In this document: positions 49,489-60,774 of the stretch, piece by piece
Numbering within the stretch: the stretch's first letter is position 1
Layout: the number at the start of each line of letters is the position of its first letter
Origin: Amycolatopsis pittospori
GTDB lineage: Bacteria; Actinomycetota; Actinomycetes; Mycobacteriales; Pseudonocardiaceae
Assembly: GCF_013870525.1 (NCBI RefSeq)
Contig: NZ_JACBXD010000027.1
Span: 1-64,000 of the forward strand
Length of the DNA: 64,000 nt
Direction: 5' to 3'
Translations under genes and position numbers: made by a program
Notes under the pieces: generated by a model
Databases searched by the model: none
What the model saw: only the letters and a program-made list of their open reading frames with translations
What the model was told of the DNA's origin: nothing

Positions 49489-51318
49489 TCAGGTGTGACT
49501 TACTTCGAGTGGTTCGAATCCCACCCGGCTGACGGCGCCATCGGCCCACCGGACCACGAGGACATCCGCCTCGACGGTGACCTCGACGTCTTCCAGTGGC
49601 TCAAGGGAAAGTGACGTGAGGGCGGCGTGGATCCCGGGAGTCTCGCCCGTCAGCCTCGGCACCACCGCCCACCGGGTGAACGCGGTGCCCTGCGGCGCGC
49701 GGAGTTCGTCCTGCCCGGTCCAGCCGTGCAAAGCCCTCAGGATCGACTTCTCCTCGGGATCGGTCGCCCAGCCGGTCAGCTCCACGCGGGCCCCCGGCGG
49801 CGCGCCGACCACGCGATGGACCCGTAGTTCGTACCGGCCCCGGGCGACGGTCACACTCTCGACCCGCAGGCCGGGCACCATCGGCGGCCCGTCGGCGAAC
49901 ACCGGGTGGTGCTCGGACGCCGCCCAGCCCCAGCCGTCCCCGGTTCCGGCGCCGAGAGGACGGATGCGACGCCGGACGCTCCGGGCACCCTGGACGACGA
50001 CGGCGAAATGGTTGTCCCGCACGTTCCCAGACGCCGTCGGGCCGGTCCGCGTCGAATAGGCGTGCCTGGCGTACAACGGGTCTTCGCCCTCGGCCGCGTC
50101 CGCCTCGTGCGGGCGGACATGGTCGCTGCCGTGGTTGTGCAACCGGACGATCCCGTCGGCCCCGGTCGTCTGCACCAGCAGTCCGGCGGACGGCACGGCC
50201 AGCACCGTGTCCGGCCCCTCGCTCGGCGCGGCTTCCTCGACGTCGGTCCACAAAGGATCACTGGGTGGCGTCAGCAGGCAGACGAAGGCCTTCGACGCCC
50301 AGTACGGCGAGCCCGGCCCCGAGTAATGCTGCAACGACGCGTCGTGCGGGCCGTGCCAGCCAAGACTCAACAGACCGTCTTCGACCGATCCTCGGTCGAG
50401 GAAGTACCGCAGCGTCCCGCTCATCAGCCGCCGGGACACACCGGGCACGAGCGGCGTGTGCCCGGTGAGCGCCCCGAGTCCGATCGACGACGCCGCGGCG
50501 AACCGGTAGGTGAGCGACCGTCCGAAGTAGACAGGAGCCCCGTCGCCACCGAACAGCAGGCTGAAGCTCTCCAGGTGCTCGCGCAGCCGCTGTCCGTGAA
50601 CCGAAGTCTCCCTCGCCAGATACGCGTCGAGCACCGGATACAGATGCAGCGCCCAGCCGTTGTACTGGTCGAACGCGCGACCGTCGCCGTCGGCGTACCA
50701 GCCGCCGCCGCGGTACCAGGTCTCCAGCAGTTCCAGCGCCCGCTCCCGGACGCGCCTGGTTTCCGCGTCACCGCGGCCGGCCGCCTCCAGGAAACCCGCC
50801 ACGGTGTACGGGAAGAGGTACCAGTTGTTCGGCGCGGGCACATGCCGCAAAGCGCCCCGCAGCCAATGCTCCACTCTGTCCTGAGTGGACGGATCAAGAC
50901 GGTCCCACAGCCATTCCCTGGTCAGACGCAGGCTCAGCGCCACGGACGCGGATTCGACCATCGGCTGCCCCTGGACGTCGTGGTCCAGGACGAGCGGCCA
51001 CGATTCGGCGTCCTCGCGACCGGGATGCCTCGTACCCGCGGTGATCCCGTCGGCATACCGGCCGAGCCACCCGTGCGGGTCGTCACCCTCGGCGCCGGCC
51101 ACCCGGAACGCGGCCGCGAGGAAGGTGCGTGCGTAACCCTCCAGCCCGTCCGAGCGGACGCCGCTGGCCGAAGGCCTGCCCGGCAGGTCGAGGAACGCGC
51201 CACCCGGGCTCGCCCAGCGCCACGCGGCGTCGAGCAGTCCGTCGGCGGCCGCCTCCCAGTGCCGCCGGGTGTAGCCCGTATGAGAGCTCAGTTCCCTGTC
51301 TTCGACGGGCATCTTCAC
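49489..51318 (-). CDS. DUF2264 family protein
   Basis: A 609-residue cytoplasmic protein: an alpha/alpha-barrel (about 1-350, with NNWYLFPYTVAGFLEAAGRG and YADGDGRAFDQYNGWALHLY) and a beta-rich C-terminal part, the DUF2264 layout. Related proteins occur in polysaccharide-use loci and resemble glycosidases or lyases acting on uronic-acid sugars; the activity here is not proved by sequence. GTG 51318 follows GGGAGG and overlaps the dehydrogenase stop (GTGA). An ATG two codons later is also possible. Confidence 0.85.
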   Translation of the reverse strand: MKMPVEDRELSSHTGYTRRHWEAAADGLLDAAWRWASPGGAFLDLPGRPSASGVRSDGLEGYARTFLAAAFRVAGAEGDDPHGWLGRYADGITAGTRHPGREDAESWPLVLDHDVQGQPMVESASVALSLRLTREWLWDRLDPSTQDRVEHWLRGALRHVPAPNNWYLFPYTVAGFLEAAGRGDAETRRVRERALELLETWYRGGGWYADGDGRAFDQYNGWALHLYPVLDAYLARETSVHGQRLREHLESFSLLFGGDGAPVYFGRSLTYRFAAASSIGLGALTGHTPLVPGVSRRLMSGTLRYFLDRGSVEDGLLSLGWHGPHDASLQHYSGPGSPYWASKAFVCLLTPPSDPLWTDVEEAAPSEGPDTVLAVPSAGLLVQTTGADGIVRLHNHGSDHVRPHEADAAEGEDPLYARHAYSTRTGPTASGNVRDNHFAVVVQGARSVRRRIRPLGAGTGDGWGWAASEHHPVFADGPPMVPGLRVESVTVARGRYELRVHRVVGAPPGARVELTGWATDPEEKSILRALHGWTGQDELRAPQGTAFTRWAVVPRLTGETPGIHAALTSLSLEPLEDVEVTVEADVLVVRWADGAVSRVGFEPLEVSHT

Positions 51319-52325
51319 GCTGACCTCCCGAGCCTGTCCCGCCGGACCGGATGGGCGAACTCCTCGCCCGCCGCCCAGCGGGCCACCTCGGCGACGGCGA
51401 GATCGGCCAGCCGCCGCCATTCGTTCCCTTGTGATCCGGCCAGATGCGGGGTGATCAAGACGTTCTCCCTGGTCCACAAAGGATGGTCGCAGGGCAGCAC
51501 CTCGGGGTCGGTGACGTCGAGGACGGCCCTGATCCCGCCGCCCACGGTGACGTCGGCGAGCGCGTCCTGATCGACGACGGCGCCGCGTGCGGTGTTGATC
51601 AGGACGGCGTCCGGGCGCATCGAGGTGAGCAGTTCCCGGCTGACCAGGCCCCGGGTTTCGGGCAGGAGCGGGGTGTGCACGCTGACGACGTCACCGCGGG
51701 CGAACAGTTCGCCGAGCCCGACCGGCTCCACCCCCAGAGCCAAAGCGTCCACATCGGACACATAGGGATCGTGCAGCAGGACCCGGACGTCGAACGGCCG
51801 CAGCAGTTCGATCACCCGGCGCCCGATCAGCGACGCCGACAGGATCCCCACGGTACGGCCGAAGTTGCCGACGTCCGAAGGGGTCGAGAGCCAGTCCGTC
51901 CGGTCCCGGGTCACCCGGTACTCACGTGCCTTTTCGAAAACGCGCTTCCCGGTCAGCAGGATCATCGACACCGCGTACTCGGCCACTGGGAGCGCGTTGG
52001 CCGACGCCGCGGACGCGACCTTGATCCCCCGGTCCCAGCAGGCGCCGGTGACGTGCCCGTGCACGGAACCGGCGGTGTGGACGACCGCTCGCAGACGCGG
52101 TGCGGCCGCCAGCGCGGCGGCGTCGAGCGGCGGACAACCCCAGCCGGTGACCAGGACCTCCACCTCGCCGAGGACGTCGAGGGCTTCGGGCGTCGTGAAG
52201 TCGTCGAGCACGGGATCCGCGACGAGGTCGCAGACCCGGCCCAGTCCGGCCAGCGGTTCGGGAGTGAGCACGGCGGACGCCGCCTCCTTGCTCATCGCCA
52301 GCGCGGCCCGAGGGAGCCCGGTCAC
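51315..52325 (-). CDS. D-isomer-specific 2-hydroxyacid dehydrogenase
   Basis: A 336-residue NAD-dependent dehydrogenase of the PGDH/formate dehydrogenase fold. The nucleotide fold is marked by GRTVGILSASLIGRRVIELL; catalytic Arg lies in INTARGAVVDQ, the Asp/Glu in DVTDPEVLP and the His in ITPHLAGSQ. The usual GxGxxG is altered to GILSASLIG. GTG 52325 overlaps the permease stop by 4 bases. It probably reduces or oxidises a sugar-acid intermediate. Confidence 0.88.
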   Translation of the reverse strand: MTGLPRAALAMSKEAASAVLTPEPLAGLGRVCDLVADPVLDDFTTPEALDVLGEVEVLVTGWGCPPLDAAALAAAPRLRAVVHTAGSVHGHVTGACWDRGIKVASAASANALPVAEYAVSMILLTGKRVFEKAREYRVTRDRTDWLSTPSDVGNFGRTVGILSASLIGRRVIELLRPFDVRVLLHDPYVSDVDALALGVEPVGLGELFARGDVVSVHTPLLPETRGLVSRELLTSMRPDAVLINTARGAVVDQDALADVTVGGGIRAVLDVTDPEVLPCDHPLWTRENVLITPHLAGSQGNEWRRLADLAVAEVARWAAGEEFAHPVRRDRLGRSA

Positions 52326-53176
52326 TTGACCGCCCCCGCTGTCAACCCAGACCGCCAGAAGCGTTGCAGCAGCGCGAAGGCGAGTACCAGCGGGAGGATC
52401 GCGAGCAGCGATCCCATGATCACCACCGGATAGTATTCGGGCGAGACCGACGCGGAACTGTTCCAGGAATAGAGCCCGAGGCTGACCGGGTACAGCTTCT
52501 GGTCCGAAAGCATCACCATCGGCAGGAAGAAGTTGTTCCAGATCGCGGTGAGCTGGAAGAGGAACACCGTGACGACCCCCGGTGCCAGCATGCGCAGGAC
52601 GACCTTACGGTACATCGTCAGTTCGCCCGCGCCGTCGATGCGCGCGGCCTCCAGCACCTCGCCGGGAACGTAACCCTGGCTGAAGATCCGGCCCAGATAT
52701 ACGCCGAACGGGTTGAACAGCACCGGGATGAACACCGCCCAGAACGTGTTGACCAGACCGGCTTCCGACGCCATCAGGTACAGCGGCAGCGCGAGCACCG
52801 TCTGCGGCACCATCACCGCGGCCAGCACCAGCCCGAACAGCTTTTCCTTGTGGCGGAACTCGTATTTGTCGAAGGCATATCCGCAGGCGACGCTCACCAG
52901 CGAACTGATCGCCGCACCGACGACGGCGTAGAGCAGGCTGTTGGCGTACCAGCGGCCGTAGATGCCGTTGTCCATCGCGAACAGCTCGCCCACGTTCTGG
53001 AGGAACGAGAACCCCTTGGCGGAGAAGAGGTCGCTGCCGAAGAGCGAGTCGCGGTCCTTCGACGCGGCGAGGACCAGCCACAGCATCGGCAACACGGTGT
53101 AGAGCACCGAGACGGCGACGACGACGTTGACGACCGATCGGCCGAGCAGACGAGGTTTCAGAGCGGGAGCGGTCAT
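52322..53176 (-). CDS. Carbohydrate ABC transporter permease (MalG type)
   Basis: A 284-residue inner-membrane permease with six membrane helices and the EAA loop (EVLEAARIDGAGELTMYRKV) that docks the ATPase. It ends in GLTAGAVK, usual for the MalG group. ATG 53176 shares a base with the stop of the preceding permease (TGATG), so translation is coupled. No ATPase gene is in the operon; a shared MsiK-type ATPase is expected elsewhere. Confidence 0.95.
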   Translation of the reverse strand: MTAPALKPRLLGRSVVNVVVAVSVLYTVLPMLWLVLAASKDRDSLFGSDLFSAKGFSFLQNVGELFAMDNGIYGRWYANSLLYAVVGAAISSLVSVACGYAFDKYEFRHKEKLFGLVLAAVMVPQTVLALPLYLMASEAGLVNTFWAVFIPVLFNPFGVYLGRIFSQGYVPGEVLEAARIDGAGELTMYRKVVLRMLAPGVVTVFLFQLTAIWNNFFLPMVMLSDQKLYPVSLGLYSWNSSASVSPEYYPVVIMGSLLAILPLVLAFALLQRFWRSGLTAGAVK

Positions 53177-54129
53177 CAGGCGTTCTCTCCCCGGTCGCGG
53201 TTGGACCAGCGCGTCACGCCGTAGGACAGCGCGATCGTGCAGGCCAGGAGGATCACCGACGCCGCCGCGGCCAGCCCGTAGTTGTTGCGGACGAAGGCGG
53301 CGTCGTAGATGTACATACTCGGCGAGAATCTGGCGCCGACCATCGGTGTGGATTGGCTCAGCAGCATCGGTTCGGTGAACAACTGCAGCGCCCAGATCAG
53401 CGAGAACAGCACGACCATCACCACGGACGAGCGGATGAGCGGCGCCTTGATGCGCACCGCCGTCCGGACCGGGCCGGCGCCGTCGACCACCGCGGCCTCG
53501 ATCACCTCGCGCGGGATCGCCTGCAGGGCGGCGTAGAAGACCACCATGTTGTAGCCGAGGTTGCTCCACAGCGCGATGTTCACGATCGACGGCACGACCC
53601 CGTGCACGCCGAGGAAGTTCACCTCGATGTCGGCCTTGCCCAGCAGGTCGACCACCGGGCTGAGACCGGGGGTGTAGAGGTAGATCCAGATCAGCGCGGC
53701 GATGATGCCGGGGATCGCGTGCGGCATGAACAACGCGAGCTGTGCCGACGCGCGCAGCTTCGCCGCGCCGGAATCCAGCAGCAGGGCCAAGACGAGCGAG
53801 CCGACGACCAGCAGAGGGATGTAGAGCGCGCAGTACAGGACGACGACACCGAGTCCACTGAGGAAGGTCGGGTCGGTCAGGACGGCTGCGTAGCTGCGCA
53901 GCCCGGCGAACACCGTGGCTTCCGGGCCGAAGCCGAGCCCCGGCTGGTCGTCGCCGAAGAAGCTCAGCCAGACAGCGGTGCCGACGGGGATCAGGAAGAT
54001 CGTCACGAGCAGGGCGAAGAACGGTGTCATCAGCACACCGGCGGCGAAGGTCTCGCGGCGCCGGGATTTCACCCGGGGACCGGGTCGCGCGGGCGGCCGA
54101 GTGACGGGCGGGGACAGGGTCGCGGTCAT
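53176..54129 (-). CDS. Carbohydrate ABC transporter permease (MalF type)
   Basis: A 317-residue inner-membrane permease with six helices after a basic N-terminus. The EAA loop reads EVIEAAVVDGAGPVRTAVRI. It pairs with the MalG-type permease to form the channel for the sugar delivered by the binding protein encoded 32 bases upstream. The specificity cannot be read from the permease alone. Confidence 0.95.
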   Translation of the reverse strand: MTATLSPPVTRPPARPGPRVKSRRRETFAAGVLMTPFFALLVTIFLIPVGTAVWLSFFGDDQPGLGFGPEATVFAGLRSYAAVLTDPTFLSGLGVVVLYCALYIPLLVVGSLVLALLLDSGAAKLRASAQLALFMPHAIPGIIAALIWIYLYTPGLSPVVDLLGKADIEVNFLGVHGVVPSIVNIALWSNLGYNMVVFYAALQAIPREVIEAAVVDGAGPVRTAVRIKAPLIRSSVVMVVLFSLIWALQLFTEPMLLSQSTPMVGARFSPSMYIYDAAFVRNNYGLAAAASVILLACTIALSYGVTRWSNRDRGENA

Positions 54130-54161
54130 CGGTGGGTCACCACCTTTCTCGTTGCGGCGGT

Positions 54162-55490
54162 TCAGGAACTGTGTTCGGTGGTGGCCAGGCCGAGCGCGGC
54201 GAGATCCGGCATCGTGCCGCTGTGCGCGTCGCGGACGGCGTCGAGGAGCGAACCGTCACCGCCGCCCGCCTTCGCGAAACCGTCCTGCATGACCCGGTTG
54301 GTCGCGGTCATCCGCGGTCCCCAGGTCCAGCCGTCGCGGATCTTTTCGGCTTCGTCGGCGAAGAGGCTGTAGATGTCCTGGCCGCCGTAATAGGCACGGT
54401 CGAAGGCCTGCCTGCCGACGTCGACGAGGGCAGGCGCGACCGGGTACTGGCTGCTGGCGCCGCTGGAAAGCCGGGCGCGCAGGGCGTCGGGATGCGTGAC
54501 CTGCCACTCGATGAATTCCATGGCGGCTTCGGGGTTCTGACTGTCCTTCGTGACGGCGAACGTCGAACCGCCGTGGGTGCCGACGGCCGGGGTCGACGGA
54601 TCCCACTGCGGCATCGGCGCGATCGCCCACTGTCCTTTTTGGCCGGGTCGTGCCTTCATCTGGGCACCCGCGTCCCAGGCGCCGCTGAGCTTGGTGAGCA
54701 CCAGGTTCTGGCCGAGCTGGGCGTCGTACTGCCTGCCGGTGGCGGCGTTGACGAACAGATCGCCGTCGTCGATCAGACGCTGCCAGTACTCCGCCACCTT
54801 GCGGGTCGGGGCGTCGGCGATCGAAACGTTCCACGCACCGCCGCGGGTGTCGAACCACTGGGCACCCGCCTGCCAGGAGAACGCGGCGAACTGCGGCGCG
54901 CCGTCCGTGGCGAACACGCCCAGCCTGGCTTCGGGAAGCTTTTCGCGGACCTTGCGACTCACTTCGGCGTACTCGTCCCAAGTCCGCGGGACCGCGAAGC
55001 CGAACTTGTCGAACAGGTCCTTGCGGTAGTGCAGGACCATCGGCTCGATGTCGAGCGGGACGGTGTAGACCCGGCCGGCGAACGTGGTCAGCCCCAGCGC
55101 CTGCGGCAGCAGTTTCGCGCGCAGGGAATCGCCGACGAGATCGGTGATGTCCCTGGCCACACCGTCGATCGCGAACCCGGGGACCTGCGGGTATTCGATC
55201 GTGGCGACGTCGGGCGAGTTTCCCGCGCGGGCCGCGTTGCTCAGCTTCGCGTAGCCGCCGAAGTCGGCGGACGGGATCTGCTGGAAGACCACCCGGATCC
55301 GGTTCTGCGCCTTGTTGAACGCGTCGACCACCTGCTGGCTGCCCCGCAACGCGGACCAGAAGACGATCCTGACCGGCCCTCCCGAGGCCGTCTTGGGCGC
55401 CGCGGTCGAAGTGCAGGCGCCGAGCGCCGCTCCGAGCGGGATAGCCAGACTCGCGGTGAGAACGGACCGTCGGCTCGGTCGACCAGGCAT
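54162..55490 (-). CDS. Sugar-binding lipoprotein of the ABC importer
   Basis: A 442-residue family 1 solute-binding protein. The N-terminus has a twin-arginine-like SRRSVLTASLA stretch and a lipobox with Cys26 (GAALGACTS), so it is an exported, lipid-anchored receptor. VRIVFWSALRGSQQVVDAFN is the classical opening of the fold. ATG 55490 follows AGGAGG. It heads the operon binding protein, permease, permease, dehydrogenase, DUF2264, GH6; the last gene suggests that beta-glucan fragments could be the substrate. Confidence 0.93.
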   Translation of the reverse strand: MPGRPSRRSVLTASLAIPLGAALGACTSTAAPKTASGGPVRIVFWSALRGSQQVVDAFNKAQNRIRVVFQQIPSADFGGYAKLSNAARAGNSPDVATIEYPQVPGFAIDGVARDITDLVGDSLRAKLLPQALGLTTFAGRVYTVPLDIEPMVLHYRKDLFDKFGFAVPRTWDEYAEVSRKVREKLPEARLGVFATDGAPQFAAFSWQAGAQWFDTRGGAWNVSIADAPTRKVAEYWQRLIDDGDLFVNAATGRQYDAQLGQNLVLTKLSGAWDAGAQMKARPGQKGQWAIAPMPQWDPSTPAVGTHGGSTFAVTKDSQNPEAAMEFIEWQVTHPDALRARLSSGASSQYPVAPALVDVGRQAFDRAYYGGQDIYSLFADEAEKIRDGWTWGPRMTATNRVMQDGFAKAGGGDGSLLDAVRDAHSGTMPDLAALGLATTEHSS

Positions 55491-55539
55491 CGATGCCTCC
55501 TGCGATTCGGATATCGCATTCTGATCACCTGAGCGTTTT

Positions 55540-55569
55540 ACGGTCAATAGTTTCGCTTAACACGGTCAA
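55540..55569. promoter_or_regulatory. Paired half-sites in the sugar operon promoter
   Basis: acggtcaa occurs at 55540-55547 and 55562-55569, a direct repeat with 22-bp period, 50 bases upstream of the binding-protein start. The same element (as ttgaccgt) opens the site in front of the DeoR/LacI-type regulator gene at 56666. Confidence 0.6.
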
Positions 55570-55573
55570 ACGA

Positions 55574-56650
55574 TCAGACAGCTCGGGTCGAACCCCTGAT
55601 CTTCAATTCCGGCATCAGCTGCACGCGCTGCGGACGGCCTCCACCGGCAAGCCGGCGCAGCAACTGCTCGGCCGCCACACGTCCGACCTCGGCCTTCGGG
55701 GGTGCGATGGCGGTGAGCGGTGTACTGCCGAGCGCCGCGACGACGTCGTCGTAAGCCACCACCGAACAGTCCCGCGGCACCTGGAATCCGGCTTCGGCCA
55801 GCCGCTCGACCAGCATCAGCGCGTCGACGTCGCCGTGCAGGACGGCGCCGGTGAAACCGCGCCCACCGACGAGGTCCGCGAGTTCCGTCTCGGTCAGCGG
55901 TGACGTGTCCTGATCGGGGCCGGCGTCCGGCGCGCTGAGGATCACGGCCATCTCCTCGATCTCCCGCCTGGCCGAGGCGATCTCCGCGAACGCGGCCCGC
56001 AAGGCCCGCGCGGTCGGGCTGTCGTCCCGGGCGGCGAGCACGATCCGCTTGTGCCCCAGGGAAACGAGGTGATCGACAGCGAGGTGGACGCCGTACCAGT
56101 GATCGGTGCAGACCGAATCCGTCGCGTGCAGGACACTGCCGGGACGCGGCCGCCGTTCCATCACCACGGTGGGCACCGGCACGTCGGCGATCCAGCGGTA
56201 GTCCGCCTCTTCCGCCGCGGCCGTGCGCCAGCGGGGCGCGATCAGCAGGCCGCGGACGTCGTCCGCCAGCACGCGTTCGACGATCGAATGCTCGGCGCTG
56301 CCCTCGACCCGGGGCGCGATGTGCAGGACCACCCGCATCCCGGCCTCTTCCAGCGCGGACCTCGCGCCGTGCACGGCTTCGTTCAGATACGCGTGCCGCT
56401 CCGGGACGACCAGCGCGACAGCGCCGCCGTCGGCGTCGCGCACCGGCTGCGCCACCTTGGGCTGGACCAGCGACTTCGCCACCCCGTGCCCGCGCCGGAG
56501 CCTGCCTTCGCGTGCGAGTTCTTCCACGTCACGGCGCACCGTGACCACCGAGACCTCCAGCTCGGCGGCGAGGTCGACGACCCGTGCCTCCCCGCGCGCC
56601 TCGACGGCCGCCAGAATCCTCCGGCGACGGTCGCCACCCAGCTCTCGCAT
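55574..56650 (-). CDS. Transcriptional regulator: DeoR-type HTH with LacI-type sugar sensor
   Basis: A 358-residue hybrid regulator. The N-terminal DeoR winged helix (about 8-56, LAAELEVSVVTVRRDVEELAR) replaces the LacI hinge domain, and the remainder is a periplasmic-binding-protein-like sugar sensor (about 78-350, VALVVPERHAYLN, GVHLAVDHLVSLGHKRIVL, CSVVAYDD). It probably represses the sugar operon downstream until the transported sugar binds. Matching operator elements lie upstream of both its own gene and the operon. Confidence 0.92.
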   Translation of the reverse strand: MRELGGDRRRRILAAVEARGEARVVDLAAELEVSVVTVRRDVEELAREGRLRRGHGVAKSLVQPKVAQPVRDADGGAVALVVPERHAYLNEAVHGARSALEEAGMRVVLHIAPRVEGSAEHSIVERVLADDVRGLLIAPRWRTAAAEEADYRWIADVPVPTVVMERRPRPGSVLHATDSVCTDHWYGVHLAVDHLVSLGHKRIVLAARDDSPTARALRAAFAEIASARREIEEMAVILSAPDAGPDQDTSPLTETELADLVGGRGFTGAVLHGDVDALMLVERLAEAGFQVPRDCSVVAYDDVVAALGSTPLTAIAPPKAEVGRVAAEQLLRRLAGGGRPQRVQLMPELKIRGSTRAV

Positions 56651-56662
56651 ACCCTGCCTGTT

Positions 56663-56697
56663 CGTTTGACCGTTTTAGCGAGAATAACGATCAAACG
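56663..56697. promoter_or_regulatory. Operator of the DeoR/LacI-type regulator gene
   Basis: cgtttgaccgtt (56663-56674) and aacgatcaaacg (56686-56697) are inverted copies with one mismatch and an 11-base spacer, 13 bases upstream of the regulator start. The left half repeats the element found at 55540-55569. Confidence 0.7.
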
Positions 56698-56704
56698 CGG
56701 CGCG

Positions 56705-57079
56705 TCAAGAAACGGCCGGGTCGTACGCGCGGACGGCGTCGAGATACTCGGTGATGGCGTCCCGGTTGCGGAGCAGGCATTCGGCGCGCCGGGTCATCCG
56801 GTCCCGTTCGGATTCCAGCGTCGCGAGCATCTCCGGGGTGGCGTCCGGGAAGTAGATCTGCCGGGGTTTGTCCAGGCAGGGCAGGATCTGCTTGATGATC
56901 CGGGTCGGCAGCCCGGCGTCGAGCAGACCGCGGACCTGGATGACCCTGTCGACCGAAGACTCGTCGTAAGCGCGGTAGCCGTTGGCCATCCGCTCCGAAA
57001 CGATGAGACCCTGTTCCTCGTAGTACCGCAGCAGACGGCGCGACGTCCCCGTGCGCTCCGACAGCTCTCCGATCCGCAT
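56705..57079 (-). CDS. MerR-family transcriptional regulator
   Basis: A 124-residue MerR protein: winged helix (MRIGELSERTGTSRRLLRYY EEQGLI in outline, about 1-45), dimerisation coiled coil (about 75-110) and a very short effector tail. It should twist the long-spacer promoter of the divergent MFS gene. ATG 57079 follows GAGGTGG. The ligand is unknown but is likely a drug exported by the MFS protein. Confidence 0.93.
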   Translation of the reverse strand: MRIGELSERTGTSRRLLRYYEEQGLIVSERMANGYRAYDESSVDRVIQVRGLLDAGLPTRIIKQILPCLDKPRQIYFPDATPEMLATLESERDRMTRRAECLLRNRDAITEYLDAVRAYDPAVS

Positions 57080-57103
57080 ATGCGCCACCTCACCCCGTCC
57101 GGC

Positions 57104-57128
57104 TTGACCTTCACATCTATGTGATGGT
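57104..57128. promoter_or_regulatory. MerR-type operator in the divergent MerR/MFS promoter
   Basis: ttgacc (57104-57109) is followed by the dyad acct-tcacat-ct-atgtga-tggt (57107-57128), symmetric about 57117/57118. This is the usual form of MerR-family operators placed between -35 and -10 boxes; the -10 box itself is not obvious. Confidence 0.7.
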
Positions 57129-58290
57129 TCGAGCATACGGAGCATGACTCCGAAACTCCCGCTCGGCGCCCTCCTGGCGCTGACCACGGCGGCGTTCATC
57201 ACCGTCCTCACCGAAGCGCTGCCCGCCGGGGTGCTGCCCGCGATGAGCGCCGATCTCGGCGTCGGCGAAGCGGCCACCGGCCAGCTCGTGACGGTCTACG
57301 CGATCGGCACCGCACTCACCGCGATCCCCTTGTCCGCGGCGACGGCCGGCTGGCGGCGCAAACGCTTGCTCCTGGCAGGCGTCGCAGGATTCGCCGTCGC
57401 CAACACGGTCACGGCACTGTCCACGAACTACCCCCTGACGCTCGGCGCGCGGTTCGTCGCCGGGATCGCGGCGGGCGTGGTCTGGGCACTGCTGGCCGGA
57501 TACGCCCGGCGGCTGGCACCGGAACCGGTACAGGGCAAAGCGATCGCCGTCGTGATGACCGGGATCCCGCTCGCGCTCTCGCTCGGCATCCCCGCCGGCA
57601 CGTTCCTGGGCGGCGCCGTCGGCTGGCAGGTGACGTTCTCGATCATGTCGGTGATCGCGCTCGGCCTGCTCGGCTGGATCGCGCTGGCCGTCCCCGACTT
57701 CCCGGGACAGGACAAGGGCGGCAGGCTCCCGGTGCGCAAGACCCTCGCCGTTCCGGGGGTGGCCGCGGTCCTGTTCGTCACGCTGGCCTTCGTGCTGGCG
57801 CACAACATCCTCTACACCTACATCGCCACCTTCCTCGACCACGTGTCGATGGGCGATGCGGTCGAGGAGATCCTGCTGGTGTTCGGGCTGGCTTCGATGG
57901 TCAGCATCTGGATCGTCGGTATCCGTATCGACCGGCGGCTGCGGGCGCTGACGATCGCGGGCACGCTTCTCGTCGCCCTCGGCGCGACGATGTTGGCTCT
58001 GCTGAGCGAAAGTCCGGCGCTGGTCTACGTCGCGGTGACGCTGTGGGGACTCGGCTGGGGTGGCATCCCGACGCTGCTGCAGACCGCCGCCGCGCAGGCG
58101 GGCGGCAAGGGCGGCGCGGCGGATATCGCGCAGGCCATGCTCGTCACGTTGTGGAACGCGGCGATGGCCGGCGGCGGGGTCGTCGGCGGTGTGCTGCTCG
58201 ACGGCCTCGGCACCGAAGCGTTCCCGTGGAGCGTCCTGGCGCTGCTCGTGCCGACGCTGGCCGTGGTGCTGGTCGCCAAGCGGCACGGGT

Positions 58291-60620
<2,330 letters not shown>

Positions 60621-60660
60621 CAGAGTGGGGTGACTTCGGCCGAGCTGCCGCCTAGGCCAT

Positions 60661-60687
60661 GATCGGACCGGTCACGCGTGTCCGATC
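60661..60687. terminator. Small inverted repeat downstream of dgdA
   Basis: gatcggac (60661-60668) and gtccgatc (60680-60687) are perfect 8-bp inverted copies, about 40 bases past the dgdA stop; candidate terminator for dgdA. Confidence 0.45.
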
Positions 60688-60725
60688 AGGCGTCGGCACG
60701 AAGGCGATTTCGACCAGCAGGCATG

Positions 60726-60764
60726 CCGAAGGGCCCGTCGCCTTATGGCTGGCGGGCTCTTCGG
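60726..60764. terminator. Hairpin between dgdA and the 13E12 gene
   Basis: ccgaagggcccg (60726-60737) pairs with cgggctcttcgg (60753-60764) with one mismatch. It precedes the 13E12 stop at 60775 on the minus strand and could terminate both convergent genes. Confidence 0.6.
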
Positions 60765-60774
60765 GTCCAGCGGG

